A stretch of 64,000 nucleotides of DNA from Methylobacterium sp. Its GTDB lineage: Bacteria > Pseudomonadota > Alphaproteobacteria > Rhizobiales > Beijerinckiaceae. The notes beneath the pieces are model-generated. The model had not been told where the DNA came from, ran no database searches, and worked only from the letters and a program-made list of their open reading frames with translations. Shown here piece after piece: positions 18,106-26,676 of the stretch (position 1 is its first letter; each line of letters starts with the position of its first letter). The stretch covers positions 62,001 to 126,000 of the forward strand of contig JADCBP010000001.1 in assembly GCA_020253445.1 (NCBI GenBank), read 5' to 3'. A program made the position numbers and the translations under genes.

Positions 18106-19455
18106 TCAGCGGATGATGTTGATCACGTCCTGCAGCATGGTCTGCGCAGTGGAAACCACGCGGGTATTGGCGGAATAGGCCTGCTGCGTGATGATCATCT
18201 TCGAGAATTCGTCGGCGATGTCGGAGTTCGAATTCTCGAGCGAGCCGCCCAGGATGTTCCCGCCACTATTGACGATCAGCGGCTCGCCACTCTCGAGGGT
18301 CTGCTCGAAGATGCCGCCATCGCCGCGCTTCAGCAGATTGTCGGCCGGGAACTGGACCAGCGGGATCTGTGCGAGCGGCACGGTCTGGCCGTTCGAGTAG
18401 GAGCCCATCACGCGGCCACCCTCACCCACCTGCACACGCTGGAAGGTGCCGGTCGGATAACCATCCTGGCTGATGCGATTGGGAACCAGCTGGCCGTTCG
18501 GATCGGCGAACTGGGTCAGCCCGATCGTCCCGAAGTTGATATCGATCGCGGGCGTCGTCACGCCATCCACCGTGAAGGCGAAGGCGGGGATGATGCCGGT
18601 GGCCGGGTTGGTGAGCTGGCCCGAGGCGTTGAACTGGACCGTGTTCGAGATCTGCGTCCATTTCGGCGCGGGACCCGTTGCCGTGGAATCCGACAGGTAG
18701 TAGGCGCTCCAGGTTTCCGGCGATGCGTTGGTGGTCTTGCCCCAGCGGATCTGGACATTCACCGGCGAGCCGGCCGCGTCATAGACGGTCACCGACTGGC
18801 CGGCGATCGTCCGGTCGAGGAAGCCGTTCTCGTTTACCGCGGCGATTGTCGGTCCGGTAAAGAGCGGGCCGGTCAGGAGTTCCGAGCCCGGAACGGTGGG
18901 ACTGGCATTGTTCGTCAGCGGATATTTCGGCAGGTTGACGTTATACTCGATCTCGCTGGTGGCGCGGGCCGGCAGATTGTTCGGCGAGATGCGCAGGACC
19001 TGCATCGCCGTACCCAACACCGCACCGGTGATCGGGTTCACCGGAAAGCCCATCAGGTAATTTCCGGTGCCGTTCACGAGATAGCCGTTGCGGTCGAGTT
19101 CGAAATCGCCGCGGCGGGTATACAATTCCTCGCCGGCAAAGATGGGGTCGCCCGCCACATCGCCGGTGGGCTTGCGGACCGCGAAGAAACCCTCGCCGGA
19201 AACGGCGATATGCGTGCCGATCTGGCTCGCCTGAATGTCACCCTCGACGGTCGCGGTGTTGCGGCTGAAGGCACCCACGCTGCCGGAACGCTCGCGCTTG
19301 GGGGGAAGATCCGGGACAAGATCCGCGAATGACGTGTCGACCCGCTTGAAGCCGGTCGTCCGCGAGTTCGCGATGTTGCCCGAGATGTTTTCAAGGGCGA
19401 AGCTCTGGGCGGTCAGGCCCGAGATCGCTGTGGTCATTGCACCGAAGATACCCAT
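18106..19455 (-). CDS. flgE: Flagellar hook protein FlgE, copy 2
   Basis: A 449-residue hook protein, paralogue of the copy at 16431-17780 and the first gene of this - strand flagellar run. It starts MGIFGAMTTAISGLTAQSFA, has ENISGNIANSRTTGFKRVDT, and ends IITQQAYSANTRVVSTAQTM. The D0/D1 ends are nearly identical to copy 1, while the central domains differ widely in sequence though not in length. GAGG lies 9 bases before the ATG. It has its own promoter region upstream and is separated from copy 1 by 325 bases, so the two may be expressed differently. Confidence 0.88.
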   Translation of the reverse strand: MGIFGAMTTAISGLTAQSFALENISGNIANSRTTGFKRVDTSFADLVPDLPPKRERSGSVGAFSRNTATVEGDIQASQIGTHIAVSGEGFFAVRKPTGDVAGDPIFAGEELYTRRGDFELDRNGYLVNGTGNYLMGFPVNPITGAVLGTAMQVLRISPNNLPARATSEIEYNVNLPKYPLTNNASPTVPGSELLTGPLFTGPTIAAVNENGFLDRTIAGQSVTVYDAAGSPVNVQIRWGKTTNASPETWSAYYLSDSTATGPAPKWTQISNTVQFNASGQLTNPATGIIPAFAFTVDGVTTPAIDINFGTIGLTQFADPNGQLVPNRISQDGYPTGTFQRVQVGEGGRVMGSYSNGQTVPLAQIPLVQFPADNLLKRGDGGIFEQTLESGEPLIVNSGGNILGGSLENSNSDIADEFSKMIITQQAYSANTRVVSTAQTMLQDVINIIR

Positions 19456-19640
19456 GGACGCGAACCTCGATCGCTCACAAGAAAAAACTGGCGGCGAGGG
19501 TCACGACGCTAGACCTGACCAGACCCCGGCCTGCCGATGAGGTTCGCAAGGGTCGTGCCAGAGCAACAGAATAATATTTCTCAATAGGTTAGACAGATAT
19601 ACAACTTTAGGTTGCTGGAACAATCAGCCGGATCGGGTGA

Positions 19641-20639
19641 TCACACGGCAGGTTTTTCCGCAACTTTTTCTTGTGAGATGATCTTCTTTACAATCTCTGG
19701 TAGCAACACCGGCGGAAGCGCCTGGAAATCCATCGGGCGGCTGGCCTCGATCGCCGCGATGCCGATGCGCGCGGTGAGGATGCCGTTCAGCAGCCCCTCG
19801 CCCAGTTTGGCGGAGAGGCGCGCGGCAAGCCCCGCCCCCATCACCTGCCCCAGAACCTGCTCGGCCGCGGCCATGCCACCGGTGACCAGCAGATGCCCCG
19901 CCACGCCGCGCACCAAGCCGATCAGCGCGAAGCCGCTGGCGCGTCCGCCATAGAGGGCCGAGAGCTTGCGAATGAGCAGCACGGATTGCACAAGCACGAA
20001 AGCGACATCCACCAGCGCGCGGGGCGAGACGGCCGTGACGACCGACACCCTCTGCGCGGCGCTCGCGATCATCGCGCGGGCCGCATCATCCTTGGCGGCA
20101 AGGAGGGCACGCTCGGCAATGGCGAGACGCGTTTGGGGATCATGGATTTCACCAAGACTGCGCTCGATCTCGGCGCGGCCGGCGGCGGTGGTGGGGTCTT
20201 TCGCGTAGAAGGCGACCAGCTGCGCCGTCAGGGCCCGCACCTCGGAATCAAGTGGTTGCAAGGCCGCGATTCGGGCCTCCTCACGCAAGCCTGCAACCGC
20301 CCTGAGGCGGAGCAGCGCGAAAACCTCGCGCAGCAGCCAGATGACCGCGATCAGCGCGATCACCGCGATGAGGGCAAGCCCCACCTGCCCCGCCAGCACG
20401 CTCTTCTGGTGCAGGCTCAGGATGAGCGACCAGACCGCATCCAGGAGGAACAGCGAGACCAGAAGCCCAAGCGCGCTCCAGAAGGCGCGCGTCAGCCAGC
20501 TTCCGCGACGCGGTTCGGAAGGCTCGGGAACAGGGTCGGGCGCGGCCGTGAAATCCGCCTCCTCGCGGATCGCCACTGCCCGCTTCTCCCCCTCGATGGC
20601 AAAGACCTCCGGCCCGCGCGGGTTTGGCACGCCTTTCAT
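19641..20639 (-). CDS. ycjF: YcjF-family inner membrane protein (DUF697)
   Basis: A 332-residue membrane protein of the YcjF/TIGR01620 family. A soluble N-terminal stretch of about 45 residues is followed by two transmembrane helices (about 50-72 and 85-106), a helical middle, and a C-terminal hydrophobic DUF697 region with Gly/Ala-rich segments (about 205-300). It always accompanies the YcjX GTPase, and here its start overlaps the ycjX stop. The pair is linked to envelope stress in enterobacteria; the molecular role is unknown. Confidence 0.88.
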   Translation of the reverse strand: MKGVPNPRGPEVFAIEGEKRAVAIREEADFTAAPDPVPEPSEPRRGSWLTRAFWSALGLLVSLFLLDAVWSLILSLHQKSVLAGQVGLALIAVIALIAVIWLLREVFALLRLRAVAGLREEARIAALQPLDSEVRALTAQLVAFYAKDPTTAAGRAEIERSLGEIHDPQTRLAIAERALLAAKDDAARAMIASAAQRVSVVTAVSPRALVDVAFVLVQSVLLIRKLSALYGGRASGFALIGLVRGVAGHLLVTGGMAAAEQVLGQVMGAGLAARLSAKLGEGLLNGILTARIGIAAIEASRPMDFQALPPVLLPEIVKKIISQEKVAEKPAV

Positions 20640-22102
20640 GCGAGATCCTCTCCGATCAGTTCCTGAAGCGCGGAATCAAGGCGGATGCCGGGCAAGTGTT
20701 CACCAGCCCGGAAGACCGGTGGACGGAAGGCGAGGAATTTCAGCGGCACGGGATCGCCCGAAAACACGCGCTCGGGCTCGGCGGGCAGGTCGCCAGGGAA
20801 GAACGCCACCTCGCGGGAGCCATCGAAGACCTCGCCGCCGAGTTTCTCGCCAAGCATGGGAATGCCGGCAATGGCGGGCAGGCTTTCTCCCTTCCGGTCC
20901 ACCTGCACCTCGCGCGTCGCGCGGATGGCGGCGATGGCCGCGACATCGACCTCGGCCCCGGCCGCTTCGGCGCGATGCCAGGCACGCCGCACGATCATGC
21001 GGAGGATCGCCTCGAGGCGATCATGGCTGGTGTGATGCAGGTGATCGGCCTTGGTGGCCGCGAAAAGCACGCGGCTCGCGCGCGGGGAAAACAGGCTGGA
21101 CAGCAGCGAATTGCCGCCGACCCGGAAGGCCGAAAGCACATCCGAGAGCGCCGCCTCCAGATCCGCAACGGCCTCCGGGCCGCCATTCAGCGCGCCCAGC
21201 ACATCAACCAGCACCACCTGCCGGTCGAGGCGCGAAAAGTGATCCACGAAGAAGGGACGCACCACCTTGGCCTTGTAGGCCTCGAAGCGGCGGATCATCA
21301 GCCCTGCAAGCGAGCCCGATGGCGGTTCGCCGTCCAGAGCCTCCAGCGGCGCGAAGGTGAGCGCCGGCGCGCCTTCGAGATCGCCGGGCATGAGGAAACG
21401 GCCGGGCGCCAAAGCCGAAAGACCGCGCCCCTCGGCACGGCAGGCGCGCAAGGCTTCGGTGAAGGTCGCAGCGAGGCGGCGCGCGGTCGCCTCGCTCGCT
21501 TCCGCCAGCGGATCAATCTCGGCCAAGGCCGCGCGATAAGCCGCAAAGAGCGGCTCACGCACGCCTTTCCGGGCCTTGGCGAGGGTCTCGGCCGACCATT
21601 TCCAGTAATCCTGCCCGAGAAGCGGCAGGTCGAGCAGCCATTCGCCAGGATAATCCACGATATCGAGCCGCAGGGTGGAGGCCCCGGTGCTGATCACTCC
21701 CGCCGGGCCGATCAGCCCACCGAGCCAGGCCTTCCGCGATTGGTAGGAGAGTTCCACCGAGAGCGCCGAAATCTGCCGCGTTGAAGTCGGCCAATCGCGT
21801 TCGGGTCCGGTCAGAGTCGCGAGGTGATCCTCATAGGCGAAGCGCGGCAGGGCATCATCGGGATGCGGCACCAGCTTCGCCTCGCGGATTCGCCCCTCGG
21901 CGCGCGGGCCGAAGCCCGGCAAGCGCGCGCCGGAGACCAGCGCATGCACAAGGCCGGTGATGAACACCGTCTTGCCCGCGCGGCTCAGCCCCGTGACGCC
22001 GATGCGCAGGGACGGCGCGCCGAAGAGGCCGCCAAGCCCCGCAAGGCCATGACCCAGAGTTTCGAGAATGGTGCCCGGAGGCACGGAGGATTGCCCCGCC
22101 AT
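20636..22102 (-). CDS. ycjX: YcjX-family P-loop GTPase (DUF463)
   Basis: A 488-residue YcjX protein. The Walker A motif GLSRAGKTVF lies near residue 37, and DIVDYPGEWLLDLPLL, a family landmark with the switch-type aspartate, is near residue 150. I chose the ATG at 22102 over a TTG twelve codons upstream, which would add a non-conserved extension. It is co-transcribed with ycjF, and the genes overlap. Family members are GTPases of unknown target. Confidence 0.88.
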   Translation of the reverse strand: MAGQSSVPPGTILETLGHGLAGLGGLFGAPSLRIGVTGLSRAGKTVFITGLVHALVSGARLPGFGPRAEGRIREAKLVPHPDDALPRFAYEDHLATLTGPERDWPTSTRQISALSVELSYQSRKAWLGGLIGPAGVISTGASTLRLDIVDYPGEWLLDLPLLGQDYWKWSAETLAKARKGVREPLFAAYRAALAEIDPLAEASEATARRLAATFTEALRACRAEGRGLSALAPGRFLMPGDLEGAPALTFAPLEALDGEPPSGSLAGLMIRRFEAYKAKVVRPFFVDHFSRLDRQVVLVDVLGALNGGPEAVADLEAALSDVLSAFRVGGNSLLSSLFSPRASRVLFAATKADHLHHTSHDRLEAILRMIVRRAWHRAEAAGAEVDVAAIAAIRATREVQVDRKGESLPAIAGIPMLGEKLGGEVFDGSREVAFFPGDLPAEPERVFSGDPVPLKFLAFRPPVFRAGEHLPGIRLDSALQELIGEDLA

Positions 22103-22162
22103 GAAGCGAGATTTGGCGATTGCCGGCGATGCACGCAAGGGCGGCCGGCACCAATCCCCCGC

Positions 22163-22693
22163 TCAATCCTCGTCGATGCCTCCCAGCGCGCGCGGGGTGA
22201 TGAAGGTGGAAAGTCGCATGGAGCCCGGAGCGACATCCTTCCAGCCGCCATCCTGCTCGAGGATGGCGATGCCGGCGGTGGGATATTTCCGCGAGAGGCG
22301 GCGCAGGGCCTCGCGATCGCTGGCGGCGGGATCGGCGAGGCCGAAAGCGAGTTCCTGCATGCCGGGATTATGGCCCACAAGCATCAGCGTGACCATCGCG
22401 CCACCGGATTCCCGCACGAGATCCAGCAAGCTCCCGGCACTCGCCGCGTAGATGGACGGGGTGGCCTCCATATCAACACCGGGCAGGGTGGGCGCCACAT
22501 GCGCCCATGTCTCGCGCGTGCGCCTCGCGGCCGAGACCAGAACAAGATCGGGCTTCCAGGGCTGTTTCCCCAGCCAGCGCCCCATCAGCGGCGCGGCTTC
22601 CTGCCCGCGCGGCGCCAGAGGCCGATCAAAATCCGCGACGCCATCCGGCCATGCCGATTTCGCATGCCGCATGAGAATGAGCCGAACCGGCAT
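22163..22693 (-). CDS. sixA: Phosphohistidine phosphatase SixA-like
   Basis: A 176-residue histidine phosphatase. The catalytic RHG-type motif is LILMRHAKSAW (residues 5-15), with the second catalytic histidine in MLVGHNPGMQELA (about 108-120) and arginines in SAARRTRETW. SixA removes phosphate from phosphohistidine in signalling proteins such as Hpt domains or the nitrogen PTS. An Hpt protein is encoded about 4 kb away, but nothing else links them. The ATG at 22693 starts the fold directly. Confidence 0.85.
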   Translation of the reverse strand: MPVRLILMRHAKSAWPDGVADFDRPLAPRGQEAAPLMGRWLGKQPWKPDLVLVSAARRTRETWAHVAPTLPGVDMEATPSIYAASAGSLLDLVRESGGAMVTLMLVGHNPGMQELAFGLADPAASDREALRRLSRKYPTAGIAILEQDGGWKDVAPGSMRLSTFITPRALGGIDED

Positions 22694-22783
22694 ACCCGAA
22701 CCCCCCTGTTGTCGCCCGACCTTTGACGCGCTCGTCGTCCTGGGGCAAGGAGCTTGGCCTGCGACAAAGGAACGACACGGCCC

Positions 22784-23371
22784 ATGCCCACAGAGATTGC
22801 GCCCAAGCTGGCCACGATCCTCTACAGCCATCGCCCCAAGCCATTTGCGGCAGAGCTCGAGCTCGAACTGACAGCCTATGAGCTGATCGCCACGCGCGGG
22901 CGATCCATCCAGCGATTTCCGCTGACGGGCATCGAACGGGTGACCTTGCGCTTCTCGCCACGCAACACGGCGCATCGCGCTTTCGCCTGCACGGTGCGCG
23001 CGACCGATGGCAAGAGCGTGACCTTCGACAGCCTCTCCTGGAAATCGCTGATCGAGACGGAAAAACAGAACAACGATTATGCCCGCTTCGTCACCGCCCT
23101 GTGCGAGCGGGCCGAGGGCGCGCGGCCGCAGGTGGAGCTTCTGGCAGGCGTGCCACCCTGGAAATTCTGGGGCATGCTGATCGTGGGCCTTGGCATTCTG
23201 GCCGGTCTCGTCGCCATTGCGATCTATTCGAGCATCGACAGGAGCTGGTTTGCCGCCGGCCTCGCCGTGGCGCTTTTCGCCTATCTCAGCTTCTGGATGC
23301 GCGATTACCTCACCCGTAACCGCCCCGCCCGCTTCCGGTCCGGGGCGATGCCTTCTCTTGTCCTGCCCTGA
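22784..23371 (+). CDS. Hypothetical membrane protein with soluble N-terminal domain
   Basis: A 195-residue protein with no family I recognise. Residues 1-120 are predicted soluble and mostly beta-rich, of a size that would suit a PH-like fold. Two hydrophobic helices follow (about 132-154 and 160-177), with a short basic tail, so it is likely an inner membrane protein with its N-terminal domain in the cytoplasm. AAAGGAA precedes the ATG at 22784; an in-frame ATG ten codons earlier is possible. It is divergent from sixA and convergent with the stress protein gene. Confidence 0.75.
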   Translation: MPTEIAPKLATILYSHRPKPFAAELELELTAYELIATRGRSIQRFPLTGIERVTLRFSPRNTAHRAFACTVRATDGKSVTFDSLSWKSLIETEKQNNDYARFVTALCERAEGARPQVELLAGVPPWKFWGMLIVGLGILAGLVAIAIYSSIDRSWFAAGLAVALFAYLSFWMRDYLTRNRPARFRSGAMPSLVLP

Positions 23372-23377
23372 TCAGGC

Positions 23378-23803
23378 TCAGGCGCGCACCACCAGAACCG
23401 AGCAATGGGCGTCGCGCACGATGTTCGTCGCGTGGCTGCCGACGAGGTAGGTCGCAAGCGTGGGCCAATGCGAGGAGACAATGATGAGATCGGCCTTGCA
23501 TTCTTCCGCCTCGGCCAGAACCTCGTGGTAGACACCGCCCGTGCGCACGACCGTGCTCGCCTTGCCCGCCGGCAGGCCGAGCTTTCCGGCCAGCGCGGCG
23601 AGGTCTTCGGTCGCCCGCTTCTTCTCGATCCCCTCGAAATCGGCCGGCACATATTCGAGATAGGCAGAGGGAAGGATCGGCCGCACATGCAGCAGGCGCA
23701 CCTCCGCGCCCCAGGGCTCGGCCAGGGCCTTGGCGGCGTCCAATGAGGCCTTCGCCATGGCCTCGTCCCCGAGATCGACCGGAACCAGCAGTTTCTTGAA
23801 CAT
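23378..23803 (-). CDS. Universal stress protein (UspA family)
   Basis: A 141-residue single-domain Usp protein. It starts FKKLLVPVDLGDEA with the conserved early aspartate, has LLHVRPI after the first helix, and closes with LIIVSSHWP and the NIVRDAHCSVLVVRA strand. The usual ATP-binding GxxGx9G[ST] is replaced by YLVGSHATN, so nucleotide binding is uncertain. GGAGG sits 6 bases before the ATG. It is convergent with the upstream membrane protein gene. Confidence 0.9.
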   Translation of the reverse strand: MFKKLLVPVDLGDEAMAKASLDAAKALAEPWGAEVRLLHVRPILPSAYLEYVPADFEGIEKKRATEDLAALAGKLGLPAGKASTVVRTGGVYHEVLAEAEECKADLIIVSSHWPTLATYLVGSHATNIVRDAHCSVLVVRA

Positions 23804-24019
23804 CTTGTCCTCCAACGAACGCTTCAGGATCGCTCGCCAGCGCGTGGATCGACCGCGAGCTTTGCCCTTCGTCTCGCATGGCGGGAAAACACCGTCCTTG
23901 ATATCGGACAAGCGTGCGGGGAGAGGGCGCAAAGCAGGGCGAGATCGTTCGATCACGAGAAATCATTTGACGGAACAGGCACAAGGGATCATCCGTCCCT
24001 CTTGACCGGGAGGATGAGG

Positions 24020-25243
24020 ATGACCACCCCCGCCGCAGATTTGCCGGTTTCACGCTTCCGGCGGGCTCTTCAGGAGCCCGTGACCTTCCTGATGGTCCTC
24101 GCCTTCGTGAACATGCTTGGCTATGCGGGCTGGGTCACGCTCTTCAACAACTTCGCGAAGGATGCCGCGCGGTTCTCCGGCGCCGATATCGGCCTGGCGC
24201 AGAGCGTGCGCGAAATCCCCGGCTTCCTCGCCTTCACCGCCATCTACTGGTTCATGGTGATGCGCGAGCAGACCGTCGCCTACATCGCCCTGCTCGTGCT
24301 GGGCGCGGGCATTGCGCTGACCGGCGGCTTCCCGACCCTGACGGGGCTTCTCATCACCACCTTCATCATGTCGGTGGGTTTCCACTATTTCGAGACGGTC
24401 AACCAGTCGCTCTCCCTGCAGCTTTTCCCGAAGAAGGATGCGCCGCGGCTCATGGGTCGCGTGGCGGGCGCTGCGGCGACCGCGCAATTCATGGCCTATG
24501 GCGGCCTTGCGCTTCTGTGGTGGAGCGGCACACAGCGCTATGACCTGCTCTTCGCGATCATCGGCTTTGCCTGTATCGGCATCACCATCGCGTCCTTCCT
24601 GCTCTTTCCGAAATTCGATGGCCCGGTGCCGCAGCGAAAGAGCATCGTTCTGCGCCAGCGCTACTGGCTCTATTATGCGTTGACCCTGATGAACGGCGCG
24701 CGCCGGCAGATCTTCACGGCCTTCGCCGGGTTCCTGCTCGTCGAGAAATTCGGCTACACCGTGCCGCAGATGGCGATGCTGCTGCTCGTCACATCGGGTC
24801 TCAACACCTTCCTCGCTCCCCGCCTCGGCGCGCTGGTCGGCCATTGGGGCGAGCGCCGCACCATCGCGATCGAGAACGTGGTGCTGATCCTCGTCTTCAT
24901 CGGCTATGCGGTGACAGCCAACGCGACCGTGGCAGCGCTGCTCTTCATCATCGACGGGGTGTTCTCGATCCTCGTGATCGCCCAGCGCAGCTATATCCAG
25001 AAGATCGGTGATGCCGCCGACATGGCCCCGACCGCCGCCTGCGCCTTCACCATCAACCACATCGCGGCCGTGGCGATCCCCGTGTTCTTCGGCATGCTGT
25101 GGCTCAAGAACCCGAGCATCGTCTTCTATCTCGGCGCGGCCATCGCCACGACCTCGCTCACGCTGTCCTTCCTCGTGCCGCGGCACCCGGGGCCGGGCAA
25201 CGAGACGATTTTCAAGGAGCGTGCGGCGGTTCCCGCCGAGTGA
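24020..25243 (+). CDS. MFS transporter
   Basis: A 407-residue integral membrane protein with about twelve hydrophobic segments in two halves, as in the major facilitator superfamily. A charged loop, LLFPKFDGPVPQRKS, lies in the middle. The substrate cannot be read from sequence. Of two neighbouring ATGs, 24020 is preferred because GGGAGG ends 6 bases upstream. It stands alone, with a ccdA relic directly behind it on the other strand. Confidence 0.85.
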   Translation: MTTPAADLPVSRFRRALQEPVTFLMVLAFVNMLGYAGWVTLFNNFAKDAARFSGADIGLAQSVREIPGFLAFTAIYWFMVMREQTVAYIALLVLGAGIALTGGFPTLTGLLITTFIMSVGFHYFETVNQSLSLQLFPKKDAPRLMGRVAGAAATAQFMAYGGLALLWWSGTQRYDLLFAIIGFACIGITIASFLLFPKFDGPVPQRKSIVLRQRYWLYYALTLMNGARRQIFTAFAGFLLVEKFGYTVPQMAMLLLVTSGLNTFLAPRLGALVGHWGERRTIAIENVVLILVFIGYAVTANATVAALLFIIDGVFSILVIAQRSYIQKIGDAADMAPTAACAFTINHIAAVAIPVFFGMLWLKNPSIVFYLGAAIATTSLTLSFLVPRHPGPGNETIFKERAAVPAE

Positions 25244-25247
25244 CTGC

Positions 25248-25521
25248 TCAGAAGCGGGTCGTCAGGTCGATCAGCCAATCGGGCATGGCGGTGCGAGCGC
25301 GGCTTCGATCGTCTTGTCGAGGCCGGCGAGGATCAGCGCCCCCCGATCCCGATCGCCTCGATCGAAAGCCCGATGGCCGGACCAACCGAGGCCAAGAATG
25401 TGCCGGGCATCGTGACGGCGAGACTCATCCCGCCCATCAGCGTGAGCGGCACCATGGGCAAAACGCAGGGGTTCAGCGTGGCGAGTGCACCGGCGATGAA
25501 AGCCAGGACCAGAACCGACAT
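25248..25521 (-). pseudogene. ccdA-like thiol-disulfide transporter relic
   Basis: The - strand begins MSVLVLAFIAGALATLNPCVLPMVPLTL, the first helix of CcdA with its NPCVLP cysteine motif, and continues for about 60 residues. It then breaks and picks up ALILAGLDKTIEAAL in another frame, followed after a further frameshift by MPDWLIDLTTRF and a stop, the usual C-terminal end of CcdA. Most of the six-helix protein, including the second active cysteine, is missing. The gene is dead: an internal deletion plus a frameshift. It fills most of the non-coding stretch 25244-25614. Confidence 0.75.
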
Positions 25522-25614
25522 GAACCCCTCCCCCGCCTCCGTTCGCGCTCCTTGCCATCGGGAGAAGAGCGTCGCGGGCCATTGACAGGGTGGGGAGAAG
25601 CCGCTTGTCGATGG

Positions 25615-25935
25615 TCAGGCCTGCCGCGCCGGCGTGGTGACGGTCAGGCCGTCCATCGCTGCGGTGATCTTGATCTGGCAGGAGAGACGCGAATTCGGCC
25701 GCACATCGAAGGCAAAATCGAGCATGTCCTCTTCCATCGGCGCAGGCTGGCCGACGGTCACGAGCCACTCATCGCCCACATAGACATGGCAGGTCGCGCA
25801 GGCGCAGGCCCCGCCGCATTCCGCCTCGATGCCAGGAACGGCATTGCGGATGGCGGTTTCCATCACGGTGGAGCCGGCCTCGCCATCCACGGTGCGAGCG
25901 GTTCCGTTGTGTTCGATGAAGGTGATTCGGGGCAT
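25615..25935 (-). CDS. [2Fe-2S] ferredoxin (adrenodoxin/FdVI type)
   Basis: A 106-residue plant/vertebrate-type ferredoxin. Cluster ligands are in ECGGACACATCHVYV (C-x5-C-x2-C), with a fourth cysteine in SRLSCQI. The cysteine pattern and the LDFAFDVRPNSRL segment match the adrenodoxin-like branch, which serves P450s or iron-sulfur assembly. No redox partner gene adjoins it. A second, diverged ferredoxin of the same kind is at 37589-37975. Confidence 0.9.
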   Translation of the reverse strand: MPRITFIEHNGTARTVDGEAGSTVMETAIRNAVPGIEAECGGACACATCHVYVGDEWLVTVGQPAPMEEDMLDFAFDVRPNSRLSCQIKITAAMDGLTVTTPARQA

Positions 25936-26042
25936 GGACGAAATCTCTCTCGGCGCGCGGTCTCGGCAAGGCTCAGCCGTGGGTCGGGAACTAACGCTTT
26001 CCGCAGCGTTTGGCGAGGGGGCGCGAGCGATCCGCCACGGCC

Positions 26043-26414
26043 TCAATTTCGGATGAAGTCCTCGATCGCGGCCAGGGCCGTCTCGATCCGGCCGGCGAGA
26101 TCAGCGAGGGCCTCCTGCCATTGCGCGGCCTCGTCGGCGCTCGCGCGTTCACAGGCTTCGGCGGCCTCCGCCACCTTCCAGGCGCCTACGGCACGGGCAG
26201 AACCCTTGAGGGTATGGGCGAGATCGTGGCGCATCTTTTCGTCGCCGATTTCGTGAAGTTGTGCAATAATGGATCTTGTTTGCACCTCGAACAGGCTCAG
26301 CACCTCGCGCTCCAGGGCGCGATCCCCTAAGGTCTGGCGGGCGAGATGAACAAGATCGACGGGTCGTTCGAAGGAAGGCGCGGTTACATCGGCCGCGAGG
26401 GCGAAAGCGGACAT
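26043..26414 (-). CDS. Hpt-domain phosphotransfer protein
   Basis: A 123-residue protein consisting of a single histidine phosphotransfer domain. The phosphorylatable His67 is in the signature LAHTLKGSARAVGA, inside a four-helix bundle. No receiver or kinase is adjacent. It could relay phosphate in an alphaproteobacterial cell-cycle or general stress circuit, but is shorter and simpler than ChpT. It is divergent from the giant coiled-coil gene, with an inverted repeat in the shared upstream region. Confidence 0.82.
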   Translation of the reverse strand: MSAFALAADVTAPSFERPVDLVHLARQTLGDRALEREVLSLFEVQTRSIIAQLHEIGDEKMRHDLAHTLKGSARAVGAWKVAEAAEACERASADEAAQWQEALADLAGRIETALAAIEDFIRN

Positions 26415-26518
26415 GGGACACGGGCTCCTTGCCGTCCGGGACGAGGACGAGCATGCAGCCCATTCCGTAAACGCGAAGGTAAGGAGGCGCGAGGACCGCG
26501 CCATATGGTTCCGGCTGC

Positions 26519-26544
26519 GTTAACGACGATTTCACATCGTTAAC
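26519..26544. promoter_or_regulatory. GTTAACGA inverted repeat in divergent promoter region
   Basis: GTTAACGA and TCGTTAAC form a perfect 8-bp inverted repeat with a 10-base spacer, extendable by one C-G pair. It lies between the divergent hpt and giant coiled-coil genes, about 130 bases before the latter. GTTAAC is the core of CtrA sites, but the spacing is not the classical TTAA-N7-TTAA. Confidence 0.4.
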
Positions 26545-26676
26545 GTTGCCTGTTTCCCTTGCCGTCCACGATCCGTAAAATAAAGGTTAAACTTCGGTCG
26601 GAGCACCGAGGCTTTCCCCTGGCGGATCAGGCGGAGAGTTGCGGTTCCGATGAGTTGCGAACAAGGTGGGACGCTG

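Noticed and set aside
15384-18116. 910-codon open frame on the + strand opposite flgK and flgE
   Set aside because: It spans two genes and the gap between them on the other strand; composition is that of a GC-rich antisense shadow, with no motifs.
23335-23377. Terminator between convergent membrane protein and stress protein genes
   Set aside because: Only a tiny CCTGATCAGG palindrome is present, with no T-tract.
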